From contig JBGUEO010000028.1 in assembly GCA_041821315.1 (NCBI GenBank), forward strand, positions 1-64,000: DNA of 64,000 bases, written 5' to 3'. Source of the stretch: DIGJ01 sp041821315. Its GTDB lineage: Bacteria; Bacillota; Clostridia; Lachnospirales; Lachnospiraceae. Below, in pieces: positions 10,301 through 19,223 of this stretch. The notes beneath the pieces were generated by a model, which was not told the origin of the DNA, did not search any database, and saw nothing but the letters and a program-made list of their open reading frames with translations. How positions within the stretch are numbered: the stretch's first letter is position 1; each line of letters opens with the position of its first letter. Both the position numbers and the translations under genes were made by a program.

Positions 10301-13300
10301 ACTTGGTATGGCCGTGGGGAATCCGATAGTTATAGTGATAGAAAAGCTGGATATGATGTTGGAATATGGAACAGCACGGTATCTGACCAGTTTACCAATT
10401 TTGTATATCCACAGGAAACTGGGAATAAGACGGATGTTCGCTGGATGACACTTACCGATAAAGAAGGAAATGGTCTCTTGATTGATGCAACAAACAGAGA
10501 ACTAGAAATGAGTGCATTGCATTGTACACAGGAAGCATTGCAAGAAGCAGATCATCCATATGAAATTAAAACAACCAAGAATACCGTTGTAACGATTGAT
10601 TATGCACAGATGGGACTTGGAACAGCAAGCTGTGGTCCGGCTACCTTATCAAAGTACCTGTTGCCTGCAAGCAATACCTATACATATTCCTATCATTTAA
10701 AAGCTATTTCTGGTGAGTCTTATAATCGTTTAATGAAGATTAGTAAGGTAGCATTTGAGGATGAGACAGATTTACTATCTTCTATAAAAATAGGAGATAT
10801 AGATCTTCCGAAATTTAATAATAATATTACAAATTACTCCTATAATGCATCTTCACCAGATGGAAGTGTTCCACAGGTGACCGCAACAGCAGTTTCAGAT
10901 GATGTAACATTAAAAATTACACAGGCAGCCGAGTTTCCAGGAATTGCAACAGTTATAGCTACGGCAGCAAATGGGTATAGCAGAACTTATTCCATTGAAC
11001 TAAAAAATACTGGAACTATTATGTTATCTAGCTTAGGATATGATTCTGCAAAGAGCACATCTGGATACAATGGCATTTGGACAAATTTAGATAATGGGGG
11101 CACCGCTCTCGATTTATACATAGATGGAACAAGAACAATTTTTGAAAGTGGTTACGGAGTAAATACAGATTCTGCACTATACTTTGATGTTTCTAGTTTA
11201 AATGTAGAGCGTTTGCAAGGTTATGTTGGTATAGATGCTCATAAAAATAAGACACAAGATGGTGCGTATGCCATTATTTATGTGGACGGAGTACAGGCAT
11301 ATAAATCGAATTTAATGAAGGCTAATGGGGATGCCCAGTACTTTGATATTGATATCTCCGGAGCAGCGGAAATCGAGTTATATGCAGACAAGAATATTAA
11401 AAATGGACATGATGAGGTTAGTTGGTGTGATACTCAGTTAATTATGACAGGATTCTATGAAAAAGAAATGGGACTAGAATTAACAAAAGCAGCAACTGCA
11501 AAATTGGATACAAAAAATAAGATACTTTATAATGTGCCAAAGGGTACTACAAAAGCGGAATTAAAAGCGATGTTTACATCCGTTGAAGGTGGAACTATCA
11601 CAATGCTTGATCCTTACAATGCAGAGCAAACATCAGAGGATGCACCGGCTGCAACTGGATATCTGGTAACACTTTCGGTAGATGGAACGCGAAAGGATAC
11701 CTTAACGATTGCAGTAAATGGTGATGTGGATGGTTTTTCCGATGGTAAACTAGATATTGCCGATATCAACAAGCTTCGTGAAGTCGTAGCAGGAAATGAT
11801 ACATTTGATATGTTAAATACGTATGCAGCAGATATGAATCAGGATGCTATCATAGATGTAAAAGATATTGCAGCATTAAGAGCTGATGTAAATGGAGCAG
11901 AAATTGCGGGTGCGACTGAAAATGTAATGTTATCATTGACAGCAACCGATACGACAGGCAGTGCAGATGGTAAGATAGCCTTTACTGGTTCCATTGTACA
12001 GACTTCAGAACAAGCAAATTCTGCAATGGCAGCAGGTACTTTTACATTAAATTATGATTCATCTGCTTTTGCAGCCGGTATAGTGTCATTGGCTACTGGC
12101 GTGAACGGAACTATTTCGACAAAAGTGGTTGCAGATGGACAGTTAAAAGTCGTTTATGAATTAGAACATGCAGTTACAATCAGTGCAGATTTATTTACGG
12201 TGGACTTTGCATTGAAAACGGATGCAGTAAAGAAATCGTATGATTTTACTGCGACCGATCTTACCGTAGTAGCAGGAAATCAAACGGTGATTAGCGCAAC
12301 AAGTGAAAAAACAAGTGTGATACCTGCAGGTGCAAGCGGAGCTGTAAAAGTAACAGAAATAACCATAAATGGACTTCCATCTGTGGTACAAGTCGGCGAC
12401 AGCTTTGCACTGTCTGCAAGCGTAGCACCAGAAAATGCAACGGAGCAGGGAGTAACATGGAGTTCCAGTAATCCAAGTGTTGCAAGCGTATCAGGTACAG
12501 GAAGTGTAACAATTCTTGCAAATGGAACTGCAACTATTTTTGCATCGAGTAAGGAAACGGGTTCAGTAATATCAGGGACACAGGTTATAGCGCCGGTATC
12601 TACGGTAACCGGACTAGACTACGCGTATCTGACCGGAGAAGTGAATGAAGCGAACAACGTATATGGAACAGAAACAGTAACCGCTGCTTCCGATGGAGCA
12701 ATCAAATTCTCATCTGCAGTATCGGGATGGGGTGGCGTTCATATTAATGAGGCAGATACAGGGGAGAAACAATCAAATACCGCAATTAGTATGAAAATTG
12801 GCGGAGTACAAACTACATTTGCACAGGGTATGAGTGCGAATACAGATGCAACTTTTACCTACGAATTAACTGGTATAAATGCAAAACGCTTCCAGGCATG
12901 GGTTGGTATTGATTATCTAAAGAGTACAAAAACGACAAGAGATGGAGCAAATTTTATTTTCTACAAAGATAGCATTGCAGAAGGAAATAAGATTTATGAG
13001 ACTGGAATAATCTTACAGGGCGGCAATGCAAAATTTGTAGACATTGATGTTAGTGATGTGGCAACTTTAGTTATTTATGTGGATAAAATTAGCTCTAATA
13101 GTGATGATTGTATTGATATTGCAGATGCAAAACTTTACAAAGAGCCATCTGCTGAAAAATTATCAGTAAAAACAAGTCCACTAAAAGCCTTAAGTACATT
13201 TGAACGAGCAAGCATTGCTAGTTCGTCAGATATTAGTTGGAAATCAGCGGATGAAACAATAGCGACCGTATCGGGTGGAGTAATAACTGGAAAATCAGAA

Positions 13301-13933
13301 GGTGTAACAACAATTACCGCATCTTTAGGTGACCTAAAAGAAAGCTTCAAGGTAACGGTAACAAAGAAGCAGGGAACAGATCCAGGGGAAGAAATACCGG
13401 ATCCAGGCGAAACACCACCGGTTATTGTCATTCGACCAGAGCCTAGTCCGACACCTACACCAGAAGAGGCAACGGAAGAAATAACCCTTCCATCGAAAAA
13501 TGAAGTAGTTAAAAGTAAAACAGCAGTTTATAAAGTAACAAAATCATCCGAAAGAAATGGAAAAGTAACCTATATAAAGGTTGCAAATACGAAAGCTACG
13601 AAGATTGTAATTCCTACTACAATAAAAATAGAAGGCATCTCTTTTAAAGTAACAGCAATTAATAAGAATGCAATGAAAGGAAACACGGTAGTTAAAAAAG
13701 TTACAGTTGGAAAAAATATTACAACGATTGGAGGAACGGCATTTTTTAGAGCAAAAAATCTTAAAACAATTGTTATTAAATCTACCAAAATTAAAACAAT
13801 CGGCAAAAACGCATTTAAAGGAATTAAGAAAAATGCTATCATTAAAGTACCAGCAAAGCAATATAAGAAATATGTCAAACTATTGAAGGCAAGTGGCATT
13901 TCTAATACTGTAAAAATTATAAAGATTAAGTAA
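7358..13933 (+). CDS. Secreted multidomain LacZ-type beta-galactosidase (GH2) with NPCBM, dockerin-like and cohesin-like modules
   Basis: This 2191-residue protein has a signal peptide ending near PVKAAE and AAAAGGAGG 8 bases before the ATG. The N-terminal half is a full LacZ-type GH2. The acid/base is E520 in SPGNETGAG and the nucleophile E579 in MCEYAHAMGNS, as in E. coli LacZ, followed by a Bgal_small_N-type domain. Then come a cadherin-like sandwich, an NPCBM domain (about 1224-1364), a dockerin-like pair of Asp-rich loops (about 1453-1514), a cohesin-like domain, a Big_2, a second NPCBM, another Ig-like domain, a Pro-rich linker and a BspA-type LRR tail. It lies 74 bp after the other GH2 gene in the same direction, so both probably act on the same galactosides outside the cell. 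Confidence 0.9.
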   Translation: MRKRLISIFLTAAMVITGVNFSGLEGIISIPVKAAEKTEWNASPEIFQVNREQARATFYNYDTAQKAKTADKTKSNYYKLLNGDDWKFSWAVKPADRIATKDANFNKSTYDDSSWEDITVPKDWQTYVNEDGSWKYDPIIYSNQNYPWMAAEGKNYAAYTVGDAPQTCNPVGTYRKTFTMDESWAGRQVFVDFEGVGSAMYVWVNGQYIGYGEDSFTTDEFNITNALDFSAGNKNVITVEVYRWSDGSYIENQDMIRACGIFRDVYLTTKDSVEIRDFTVTTDLNDNYVDANLNVEVELRNFATTDAESLSVEANLYDTEGKLVTATPLNEKAGAFTNNKAMVSFSQKISNPDKWTAEHPNLYNLVLELKKNGTTIEATQVDVGFREIELTAAGTSDARLQVNGQVVTLTGVNRHENDPEDGHYLTEDDMRKEIKLMKSLNINAVRTSHYPNDPTFYRLCDEYGIYVMDEANVEAHNGRSQYSVPGSLPGYVQAAEDRAINMVERDKNYPCVIMWSPGNETGAGDSLQAEIDYFHNNDDTRVVHYQGWNDNAGVDVYSEMYPSIGKLKTTTGKPYIMCEYAHAMGNSVGGLKEYWEQIRANGILQGGFIWDWVDQAYNTPLLSKDGTWDGTSTYWGYDGDWNTGDYTSWKSGNIDFCVNGIISPDRTLQPEAYEVKRIYQALQMSLKDLDSQTITINNEYIDTNANEYTLKWSLQKDGESIQKGSMDVDIPAMTSKDVVIPFTAPTTVKAGEEYFLNVSFVIKTDNQVSWAEVGYPIAEGQFDLEYQTEGNLPTVQTIASESYIKLSDKDVTLEEGKTKTVTAEVVEGSKGTSVFENGEVTETEDTMTIAKDAWSVAFDKTTGEMTSFQSNGKEMIADSIEPNYWRAYTDNDKKEAVDAKWMNANTDATIDTVSIIKKNDVVYVTATRTLTKCADSKDSITYTVYPTGDIFVKSTLIPTTSMTNLLRVGNRIQLVEGLENMTWYGRGESDSYSDRKAGYDVGIWNSTVSDQFTNFVYPQETGNKTDVRWMTLTDKEGNGLLIDATNRELEMSALHCTQEALQEADHPYEIKTTKNTVVTIDYAQMGLGTASCGPATLSKYLLPASNTYTYSYHLKAISGESYNRLMKISKVAFEDETDLLSSIKIGDIDLPKFNNNITNYSYNASSPDGSVPQVTATAVSDDVTLKITQAAEFPGIATVIATAANGYSRTYSIELKNTGTIMLSSLGYDSAKSTSGYNGIWTNLDNGGTALDLYIDGTRTIFESGYGVNTDSALYFDVSSLNVERLQGYVGIDAHKNKTQDGAYAIIYVDGVQAYKSNLMKANGDAQYFDIDISGAAEIELYADKNIKNGHDEVSWCDTQLIMTGFYEKEMGLELTKAATAKLDTKNKILYNVPKGTTKAELKAMFTSVEGGTITMLDPYNAEQTSEDAPAATGYLVTLSVDGTRKDTLTIAVNGDVDGFSDGKLDIADINKLREVVAGNDTFDMLNTYAADMNQDAIIDVKDIAALRADVNGAEIAGATENVMLSLTATDTTGSADGKIAFTGSIVQTSEQANSAMAAGTFTLNYDSSAFAAGIVSLATGVNGTISTKVVADGQLKVVYELEHAVTISADLFTVDFALKTDAVKKSYDFTATDLTVVAGNQTVISATSEKTSVIPAGASGAVKVTEITINGLPSVVQVGDSFALSASVAPENATEQGVTWSSSNPSVASVSGTGSVTILANGTATIFASSKETGSVISGTQVIAPVSTVTGLDYAYLTGEVNEANNVYGTETVTAASDGAIKFSSAVSGWGGVHINEADTGEKQSNTAISMKIGGVQTTFAQGMSANTDATFTYELTGINAKRFQAWVGIDYLKSTKTTRDGANFIFYKDSIAEGNKIYETGIILQGGNAKFVDIDVSDVATLVIYVDKISSNSDDCIDIADAKLYKEPSAEKLSVKTSPLKALSTFERASIASSSDISWKSADETIATVSGGVITGKSEGVTTITASLGDLKESFKVTVTKKQGTDPGEEIPDPGETPPVIVIRPEPSPTPTPEEATEEITLPSKNEVVKSKTAVYKVTKSSERNGKVTYIKVANTKATKIVIPTTIKIEGISFKVTAINKNAMKGNTVVKKVTVGKNITTIGGTAFFRAKNLKTIVIKSTKIKTIGKNAFKGIKKNAIIKVPAKQYKKYVKLLKASGISNTVKIIKIK

Positions 13934-13951
13934 ACATAGCTTTATGTAAAT

Positions 13952-13991
13952 AGTAAAAGGGCGGGATTTTCATCAATCTCGCCCTTTTACT
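13952..13991. terminator. Bidirectional terminator between the GH2 genes and the convergent regulator
   Basis: Arms of 17 bases (13952-13968 and 13975-13991) pair with one G.T-type mismatch around a short loop. The outer part is AAAAGGGCG/CGCCCTTTT, so it can serve transcripts from both directions. It overlaps the stop codon of the minus-strand regulator. Confidence 0.75.
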
Positions 13992-16467
13992 ATTTAATTA
14001 ATCCGTGTTTTTTTGCTATTTTAATTGCAGATATCTTACCACTTACTTCAAGTTTTTGATAGATATTTTGAAGGTGAGTTTTGACTGTACCCGGTGAAAC
14101 AACTAAGCATGCTGCTATTTCATTTCTAGTTAGGCCCTCTGCAGTAAGTGTAAGTACCTCAGTTTCTCTGTGAGATAGCTTGATTTTGTGCATTTGACTA
14201 TTTAGGAGGCTCTTATTATATTGTTCACAACAAGAAAGTACCTTTTTGTAATATTCATTGTTTGAACTGGTGGTTACAATTTGTTTTAAAATTTCAATAA
14301 TATAGGGTGCATTTTCAGCAAAAGGCATTACGATATCATCTGCCTGACCTTTGGCAAGTGCTACCTGTAAAGCAGCGACTCCTTCGTTTATTCCATAAAG
14401 CTGATATTTTGCAACTGCATCAAAAATACCATTATGTATAAAACCTAGTTGATTGTGGTAAATTGAAAAATGCTCATGAAAGCTTTCTGAAAGTACCTCA
14501 AGCTCCAAGTATTTGCCAGAAAGCATTACAGCCTTGCCATAAATGATATAACTGAAGGTAATACCCTGAAAAAGCATATCAGCTTCGGTCATTTCTCCTG
14601 ATTGAAGCCACCAGGGAATTTTCTCAGACTGCCCGAGACAGGCATATATATAACCTTTACACAGTTCGAGAGCAGTATTGTGTATTGGGTTATTTATTTC
14701 GGATAGATCATGTTCAAGTTGTTTTAACATAACGAGGGCTTCATCAAGTTTACCTTGTATAATATATAATCTTATAAGGTTAAAGGTTGCACATATAATA
14801 ACACTTGTCTGGTCTTTTGTACGAGCCTTGTAAATTGCTTTGAAGCTAGATAACTCTGCATTATAGAAATCTGCGATTTCTAGAGCATATTCGGCTTTGG
14901 CTAAATAGTCGGAACCTGTTCCGTTTCCATTTGCAAAGGAGGAGTAGATTACATATTTATCGCCTATAATCTGCATTATGTTTTTTAAGGTGCCCAGATC
15001 CCTGAAATAAATATAAAGTAAATGGGGAGAACCAAAGGTTGATTCGTTATCCCTCCTTAAAATATAAGACTGACGACCGCCCAAAAGTTTTATAATCTCA
15101 ACGTTGATTTCACCAGATAAATCGATGTGGTTGAAGGTCGTAAATTTCTTTATGATTAGAGTTTCGGCAAGAATACGGCTTCTAAAGTCTTCTTCTATAT
15201 TTTCTATACGTTCATACACTTTCATGAGCCTGTCAAGCTTCATAGAACAATCTTTTATTATATCCTCCGTTCCTCTTACTATAGAAAGAAAGATATGCTG
15301 AAGATATGCAAGCGGATATTGATTTAGTACGTTTTGTGGTAGACCATTAAACATTTCAAATGAACCTTCGAAATCAACTAGTTCGTTTCGGATGTTGGAT
15401 GGATTGCTAAGATGAGTAAGAATTTTATCATGCGCACCAGCTATATTCAGATAGGTATAGCCAGTAAGAAATTCACCTTTTTCAAGATACCATTTACCCA
15501 AACGAGTATATAAATTTCGGTGCTCCTCTTCGGAAAAACGTTGTCTAGTCAAAAGGAAATCCAACAGCACATTGTGTATCTTATAACATTTTTTCGCATC
15601 ATCAAAATTTACAAATGCATTTTTGCTATGCAATTCTTTTAATAGTTCAGGAGCTTTTTTTTCCTGTGTAACAAATAAAGCCTGATCTGCAGTAAAGCTG
15701 TTCATGACGGAGAGCTTTAAAAGAAAATTCTGAATTTGACTTTCATACGTATTAAACATTGCCTTTTCAATCAACTCGTCAATAAAACTACTCATCCCAA
15801 CGGGAATACCTTTTTCCAGAGCCATTATAGTTATATAAATCAGGGACACCCATCCATCGGTGTATTTATTTATTTTTTTATAATTGTCTTCCGTTATTAT
15901 ATCAGACATCATGGAACAGTAATTATTGATTTCCATTTCATTAAATTTTAATTGCTGCTGGGATATCACATTGCACATACCCTTAAGCAATAACTCTGTA
16001 AAATTCATGTTATTCGTGGATCTGGTAATTAATACGATGTAAAAATTGTCCATTTGTTCAAGAGCCATCTGTAGCAGAAAATCATATAAATCATTATTCG
16101 TACAAAGATGAAAATCATCTAAAACCAAAACAGTTTTTTGTTGAAAAGAAACCATATTTAAAAGCGACAATATTTTTTCTGTTTGAGGTGCGTCAACTGG
16201 AAAACCAAGACTTTTTAATTTTTTTCCTAGGATTTCATCAAATTTAAGTATTCCTTCTACAAATTTATCCCAAAAACAAGATGTATTTCTGCCAGGTTTT
16301 AAAAATGAAATCCAAATAGAATAACTTTTCTTATGTTTAAGGAAGTCTTTGACTGCAGTGGTTTTCCCAAATCCCATCGGAGCCTCTACAATAGTGAGTG
16401 GATACTTAAAAATAGATAACAAAATATGATTGATACGGTCTCTTTTTAGTATTTTTACTTTTTTCAA
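13990..16467 (-). CDS. MalT-like LuxR-family transcriptional regulator with STAND-type ATPase
   Basis: An 825-residue regulator starting at TTG with an AGGGA site upstream. Walker A is APMGFGKTT near residue 29, and the Walker B-like LVLDDFH lies near residue 115. The middle is helical TPR-like repeat. The C-terminal 65 residues are a LuxR HTH (LSHRETEVLTLTAEGLT, VSPGTVKTHL). Proteins of this build bind a small ligand or protein, oligomerize with ATP and activate transcription. It is transcribed away from the peptide cluster and converges on the galactosidases. It could serve either neighbour; no operator is visible to decide. The ligand is unknown. Confidence 0.87.
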   Translation of the reverse strand: MKKVKILKRDRINHILLSIFKYPLTIVEAPMGFGKTTAVKDFLKHKKSYSIWISFLKPGRNTSCFWDKFVEGILKFDEILGKKLKSLGFPVDAPQTEKILSLLNMVSFQQKTVLVLDDFHLCTNNDLYDFLLQMALEQMDNFYIVLITRSTNNMNFTELLLKGMCNVISQQQLKFNEMEINNYCSMMSDIITEDNYKKINKYTDGWVSLIYITIMALEKGIPVGMSSFIDELIEKAMFNTYESQIQNFLLKLSVMNSFTADQALFVTQEKKAPELLKELHSKNAFVNFDDAKKCYKIHNVLLDFLLTRQRFSEEEHRNLYTRLGKWYLEKGEFLTGYTYLNIAGAHDKILTHLSNPSNIRNELVDFEGSFEMFNGLPQNVLNQYPLAYLQHIFLSIVRGTEDIIKDCSMKLDRLMKVYERIENIEEDFRSRILAETLIIKKFTTFNHIDLSGEINVEIIKLLGGRQSYILRRDNESTFGSPHLLYIYFRDLGTLKNIMQIIGDKYVIYSSFANGNGTGSDYLAKAEYALEIADFYNAELSSFKAIYKARTKDQTSVIICATFNLIRLYIIQGKLDEALVMLKQLEHDLSEINNPIHNTALELCKGYIYACLGQSEKIPWWLQSGEMTEADMLFQGITFSYIIYGKAVMLSGKYLELEVLSESFHEHFSIYHNQLGFIHNGIFDAVAKYQLYGINEGVAALQVALAKGQADDIVMPFAENAPYIIEILKQIVTTSSNNEYYKKVLSCCEQYNKSLLNSQMHKIKLSHRETEVLTLTAEGLTRNEIAACLVVSPGTVKTHLQNIYQKLEVSGKISAIKIAKKHGLIK

Positions 16468-16600
16468 TTTGTTCCCTCGAATCCTTAGAATAAGGTATAT
16501 ATTATGTATTTTATTATATACAAGAGGACGGTTTAAATCAAATAGTATTGTTTGTAGCTATTTTATATTAAGCGTAGGCACTAAAAAATATCATTATGTA

Positions 16601-16633
16601 TGAGTTACTTTTTAATTGCGTTCGTATATATAA
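16601..16633 (+). promoter_or_regulatory. Copy A of a 33-bp promoter-like element, upstream of the first peptide precursor
   Basis: The sequence is TGAGTTAC, ten variable bases, then CGTTCGTATATATAA. The same layout with identical spacing occurs at 23608, 30244 and (minus strand) 30209. The conserved TGAG(C/T)T and CGTAT blocks are 16 bases apart, which suits an ECF sigma promoter. The -10-like block begins 40 bases before the GTG start. Its recognition by the sigma factor at 18066 is inferred. Confidence 0.72.
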
Positions 16634-16662
16634 AAAGATAAGAATACAAGGGAGGTAATACT

Positions 16663-16869
16663 GTGAAACAATACAAAACTTCAATTTCTGATGACGAACT
16701 TGTTAAAGTGGCAGGAGGACGGAAAATGTTAGAAAAAGATTCGGCGTCGTTTTGGAGAACCGAACGATGTCCTGGTCCTATTTTAGGAAATTATTATAAC
16801 TGCAAGGGTTGTTCAGATTTAACAATTGAGCAAAGTGGAGTAGGTTTTAAATGTAAGCGCTTGAATTGA
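16663..16869 (+). CDS. Small Cys-rich peptide precursor with double-glycine leader (CPGP type)
   Basis: A 68-residue peptide starting at GTG behind GGGAGGTAA. The leader SISDDELVKVAGG ends in the double glycine cut by C39 peptidases. The core then carries CPGP, a CKGC pair and a last Cys, four in all. It is the first of three tandem homologs behind promoter copy A and lies in the same direction as the exporter genes. Leader type and Cys pattern mark it as an exported peptide. Whether the core is enzymatically modified or only disulfide-bonded cannot be told. Confidence 0.82.
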   Translation: MKQYKTSISDDELVKVAGGRKMLEKDSASFWRTERCPGPILGNYYNCKGCSDLTIEQSGVGFKCKRLN

Positions 16870-16931
16870 TAAAATTTTATAGATAATTAAGAAATGTATC
16901 AACCAACGATAAGGATAAGGAAGGTAATGTC

Positions 16932-17153
16932 ATGAAACAAAACAAAACTTTAATTTCTGATGATGAACTTGGAAAAATAGCAGGAGGATATTCGTCGATC
17001 AATTTGGATAGGTCGAAGCCTTTACCGTCGTGGTATGGAACCTCGAAATGTCCGGGTCCGGAAGCATACGATGCTAATAAGTGCAACGGTTGTGGAGCAA
17101 GAAGCGGAAGAGGTTGCGTATTTGACGTGAGAGACTTAAAAACTAAGGTTTAG
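16932..17153 (+). CDS. Small Cys-rich peptide precursor with double-glycine leader (CPGP type)
   Basis: A 73-residue homolog of the preceding peptide. The leader is MKQNKTLISDDELGKIAGG. The core has the segment WYGTSKCPGP, then CNGC and a fourth Cys, with a basic C-terminus. An AAGGAAGG ribosome site precedes the ATG. It has no promoter copy of its own, so it is probably cotranscribed from the element at 16601. The core shares a near-identical stretch with the next gene, which points to recent duplication. Confidence 0.82.
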   Translation: MKQNKTLISDDELGKIAGGYSSINLDRSKPLPSWYGTSKCPGPEAYDANKCNGCGARSGRGCVFDVRDLKTKV

Positions 17154-17226
17154 GAAAAATAAGTATGCTGTTTTAAGAAAATCACGAAAAAATTGTGAGA
17201 AACTGTATTTTATGGAAGGTAATGTT

Positions 17227-17466
17227 ATGAAACAAAATAAAAATTTAATTTCTGATAATGAACTTGATAAAGTGGTAGGAGGTAATCCGAGACATCCGAG
17301 TTTTGAGGAATTTCAGGAAGCTTGGGAAGCTTATAAAAATCAAAAGTCGTGGTATGGAACCTCGAAATGTCCAGGTCCGGAAGCATGCGATGTTCATAAG
17401 TGCAACGGTTGTAAAGATCGGGGTTTTTCTTTAATAAGTGGGACATATACATGTGGACACAAATAA
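17227..17466 (+). CDS. Small Cys-rich peptide precursor with double-glycine leader (CPGP type)
   Basis: The third tandem copy has 79 residues. The ATG at 17227 behind GGAAGG gives the same MKQNK opening as its neighbour; an upstream in-frame ATG has no ribosome site. Its leader ends DNELDKVVGG, with Val in place of the usual Ala before the glycines. The core starts with an acidic/aromatic spacer, then SKCPGPEAC, CNGC and a late Cys, five Cys in total. It is expected to be exported by the NHLM transporters encoded downstream. Confidence 0.8.
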   Translation: MKQNKNLISDNELDKVVGGNPRHPSFEEFQEAWEAYKNQKSWYGTSKCPGPEACDVHKCNGCKDRGFSLISGTYTCGHK

Positions 17467-17538
17467 TTTATAAAACAAATGGTGATAGAGTAGCAGGATG
17501 ACAGAGAATGCTAACTGATATTTTAAGGAGAAAAAACT

Positions 17539-17877
17539 ATGTCAAATTTTAATCAAGAACTCATTGCAAAGGCAAAAGAGGCAAAAACTAAAGAGGAATT
17601 ACTTACAATCGCAAAGGAAAACGGTGAGGATATCACCGCTGAACAAGCTGACACATACTTTGAGCTGCTAAATAAAATATCGGGCGAGCTTGCCGATGAA
17701 GATCTTGATAATGTTGCGGGTGGGGGAGGCAGTAATGAGATAGCACCATCACCGCCATGTCCAAGATGTGGTAGCGACAATACTACAGGCTCATATTTAA
17801 ATCCTTTAAAAGGTTATATAGAATACAAATGCTTAAATTGTCATAATTTTTACAGGTATAATCATACCATAGCTTAG
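17539..17877 (+). CDS. Nif11-type leader peptide precursor with a zinc-ribbon-like core
   Basis: A 112-residue precursor with a longer, helical leader than its neighbours (about 63 residues), ending ELADEDLDNVAGG. This is the Nif11/NHLP style of leader. The core begins Gly/Ser-rich and then shows CPRC, 22 residues later CLNC, and a His near the end. That layout resembles a treble-clef or zinc-ribbon. AAGGAG precedes the ATG. A metal site in an exported peptide would be unusual; alternatively these four Cys form disulfides or thioethers. The leader assignment is firm, the core's role unknown. Confidence 0.78.
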   Translation: MSNFNQELIAKAKEAKTKEELLTIAKENGEDITAEQADTYFELLNKISGELADEDLDNVAGGGGSNEIAPSPPCPRCGSDNTTGSYLNPLKGYIEYKCLNCHNFYRYNHTIA

Positions 17878-17963
17878 GGCTAAGTATTCGCATTTGCATT
17901 AATCAGTCCACTCCAATCCGAAGATTCACTAAGAATACTGATTGAGACAAATATATTTTCAAA

Positions 17964-18034
17964 ACATACGCCAAAAGGCGTATGTTGCACAAAAAAAACA
18001 TTTTATATAATAATATATAAAGTGTTTTTTTGTG
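17964..18034 (+). terminator. Two consecutive hairpins upstream of the sigma factor gene
   Basis: The first hairpin is a perfect 9-bp stem (ACATACGCC / GGCGTATGT, 17964-17985). The second is a long AT-rich stem from about 17990 to 18034, ending in a T-run. They may attenuate read-through from the peptide genes into the sigma gene. No other gene lies here. Confidence 0.5.
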
Positions 18035-18065
18035 AAAATATATTACAACAAATGGAGGATAACGT

Positions 18066-18575
18066 ATGTGCAAATTTTCCCGCCTGGAGGACCTTGGAAT
18101 AATGTATGAGGAATATTACCCCAAAATTTATAATTATGTATTCTACCGTATATTAAATAAAGAGAGAACAGAGGACATTGTCAGTGATGTTTTTTTGAAG
18201 GTGACTGAGAATTTGTTAAAATTTGATCCGAAAAAAGCAAATTTTAATACATGGATATTTACAATTACAAAAAACACCATGATTGATTATTACAGACTCA
18301 GGCGAGTGCATCTATCAATCGATGATGAGGAAAACAGTATAGATCCGTCAATCGACTTCGAGGAACAATGCAGTCTTATTAAGAATGAACAATTAAAGGA
18401 GCTTTACTGTGCATTAGCCAAGATTGACGACAGGACAAGGTACATCATTGCATTAAAGCATTTTGAAGGACTCAATAACCGTGAGATAGCGAGGCAAATT
18501 GGAATGAATGAAAGTACGGTTTCTACTATATATGTCAGGGGCTTAAAAAAACTCAGAGAACTGATGGTTGCATAA
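18066..18575 (+). CDS. ECF-type RNA polymerase sigma factor
   Basis: A 169-residue sigma factor with only regions 2 and 4. Region 2 spans about 10-75 (EEYYPKIYNYVFYRIL, EDIVSDVFLKV, FNTWIFTITKN) and region 4 about 115-168, with the HTH around NREIARQIGMNESTVS. GGAGG precedes the ATG. No membrane anti-sigma gene adjoins it, as is normally the case. Its place between the peptide genes and their exporters suggests that it controls the cluster, probably through the repeated element at 16601, 23608, 30209 and 30244. Those sites are a prediction. The partner-switch proteins of the cluster are candidate regulators of its activity. Confidence 0.9.
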   Translation: MCKFSRLEDLGIMYEEYYPKIYNYVFYRILNKERTEDIVSDVFLKVTENLLKFDPKKANFNTWIFTITKNTMIDYYRLRRVHLSIDDEENSIDPSIDFEEQCSLIKNEQLKELYCALAKIDDRTRYIIALKHFEGLNNREIARQIGMNESTVSTIYVRGLKKLRELMVA

Positions 18576-18611
18576 TATACATATAAAATAGGATCTAATA
18601 GGAGGCATTAG

Positions 18612-19196
18612 GTGGAAAGTAATTTATTTAGAAAAAGCTCAATGGAGCGTATTTCTTCACCAGAACAACTAAATGATTATTTAAAAGTTACAAATATACG
18701 TGTATGGTGCATGCTAGGAGCGTTTTTTGCACTATTATTTGGAACGCTTATATGGGGATTTACAGGAAGTATCCCTGAAACGGTGCAGATAATGGGGGTG
18801 GCTTATTCTGATGTGAATAATGTGGATGCAGATACCATTTATTGTTTTTTACCACTTGGAACCTCAAAGAGACTTAGTGAAGGAATGTCGGCACAGGTAT
18901 CTCCAGAATACGCCTCTAGATCCGAGTATGGTTATATATATGGTAAGATTACCAGTATTGGTGAAACACCGATTACAGAAGATGAGATAATCAAAACCTT
19001 TGGAAGTTTAAATTTTCTGCAAGGACTTATACCAGAGGGAAACGTGATAGAGGTGAAAATAGCACTAAATGAAAATGAAAAAGGATTAAAATGGTCCAAT
19101 CAAAAGGGGACGAAAGTCTTTTTGACAAGTGGCTCAAAATGTAATGTGCTGATTGTAACAAAAGACAGAAAACCCTATGAATTAATACTAAATTAA
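18612..19196 (+). CDS. Short HlyD-like accessory protein of the NHLM export system
   Basis: A 194-residue protein starting at GTG with GGAGG 7 bases upstream. One transmembrane segment lies near residues 33-52, followed by a beta-rich extracytoplasmic domain with a lipoyl-like GLxxGMxAQVSPEYASRSEYG region. This fits the membrane-fusion component that accompanies NHLM transporters, though it is shorter than usual and lacks the long coiled-coil hairpin. It sits directly before the peptidase-containing transporter, so it probably forms the outer part of that exporter. The assignment rests on context as much as on sequence. Confidence 0.72.
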   Translation: MESNLFRKSSMERISSPEQLNDYLKVTNIRVWCMLGAFFALLFGTLIWGFTGSIPETVQIMGVAYSDVNNVDADTIYCFLPLGTSKRLSEGMSAQVSPEYASRSEYGYIYGKITSIGETPITEDEIIKTFGSLNFLQGLIPEGNVIEVKIALNENEKGLKWSNQKGTKVFLTSGSKCNVLIVTKDRKPYELILN

Positions 19197-19223
19197 ATAC
19201 CTGTGGTTAGAAGGAGTGGAAAG

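Noticed and set aside
13570..13899. Hydrophobic minus-strand frames opposite the LRR tail of the second GH2 gene
   Set aside because: They are the antisense of Lys/Ile-rich repeats, which always read as hydrophobic; no start signals are present.
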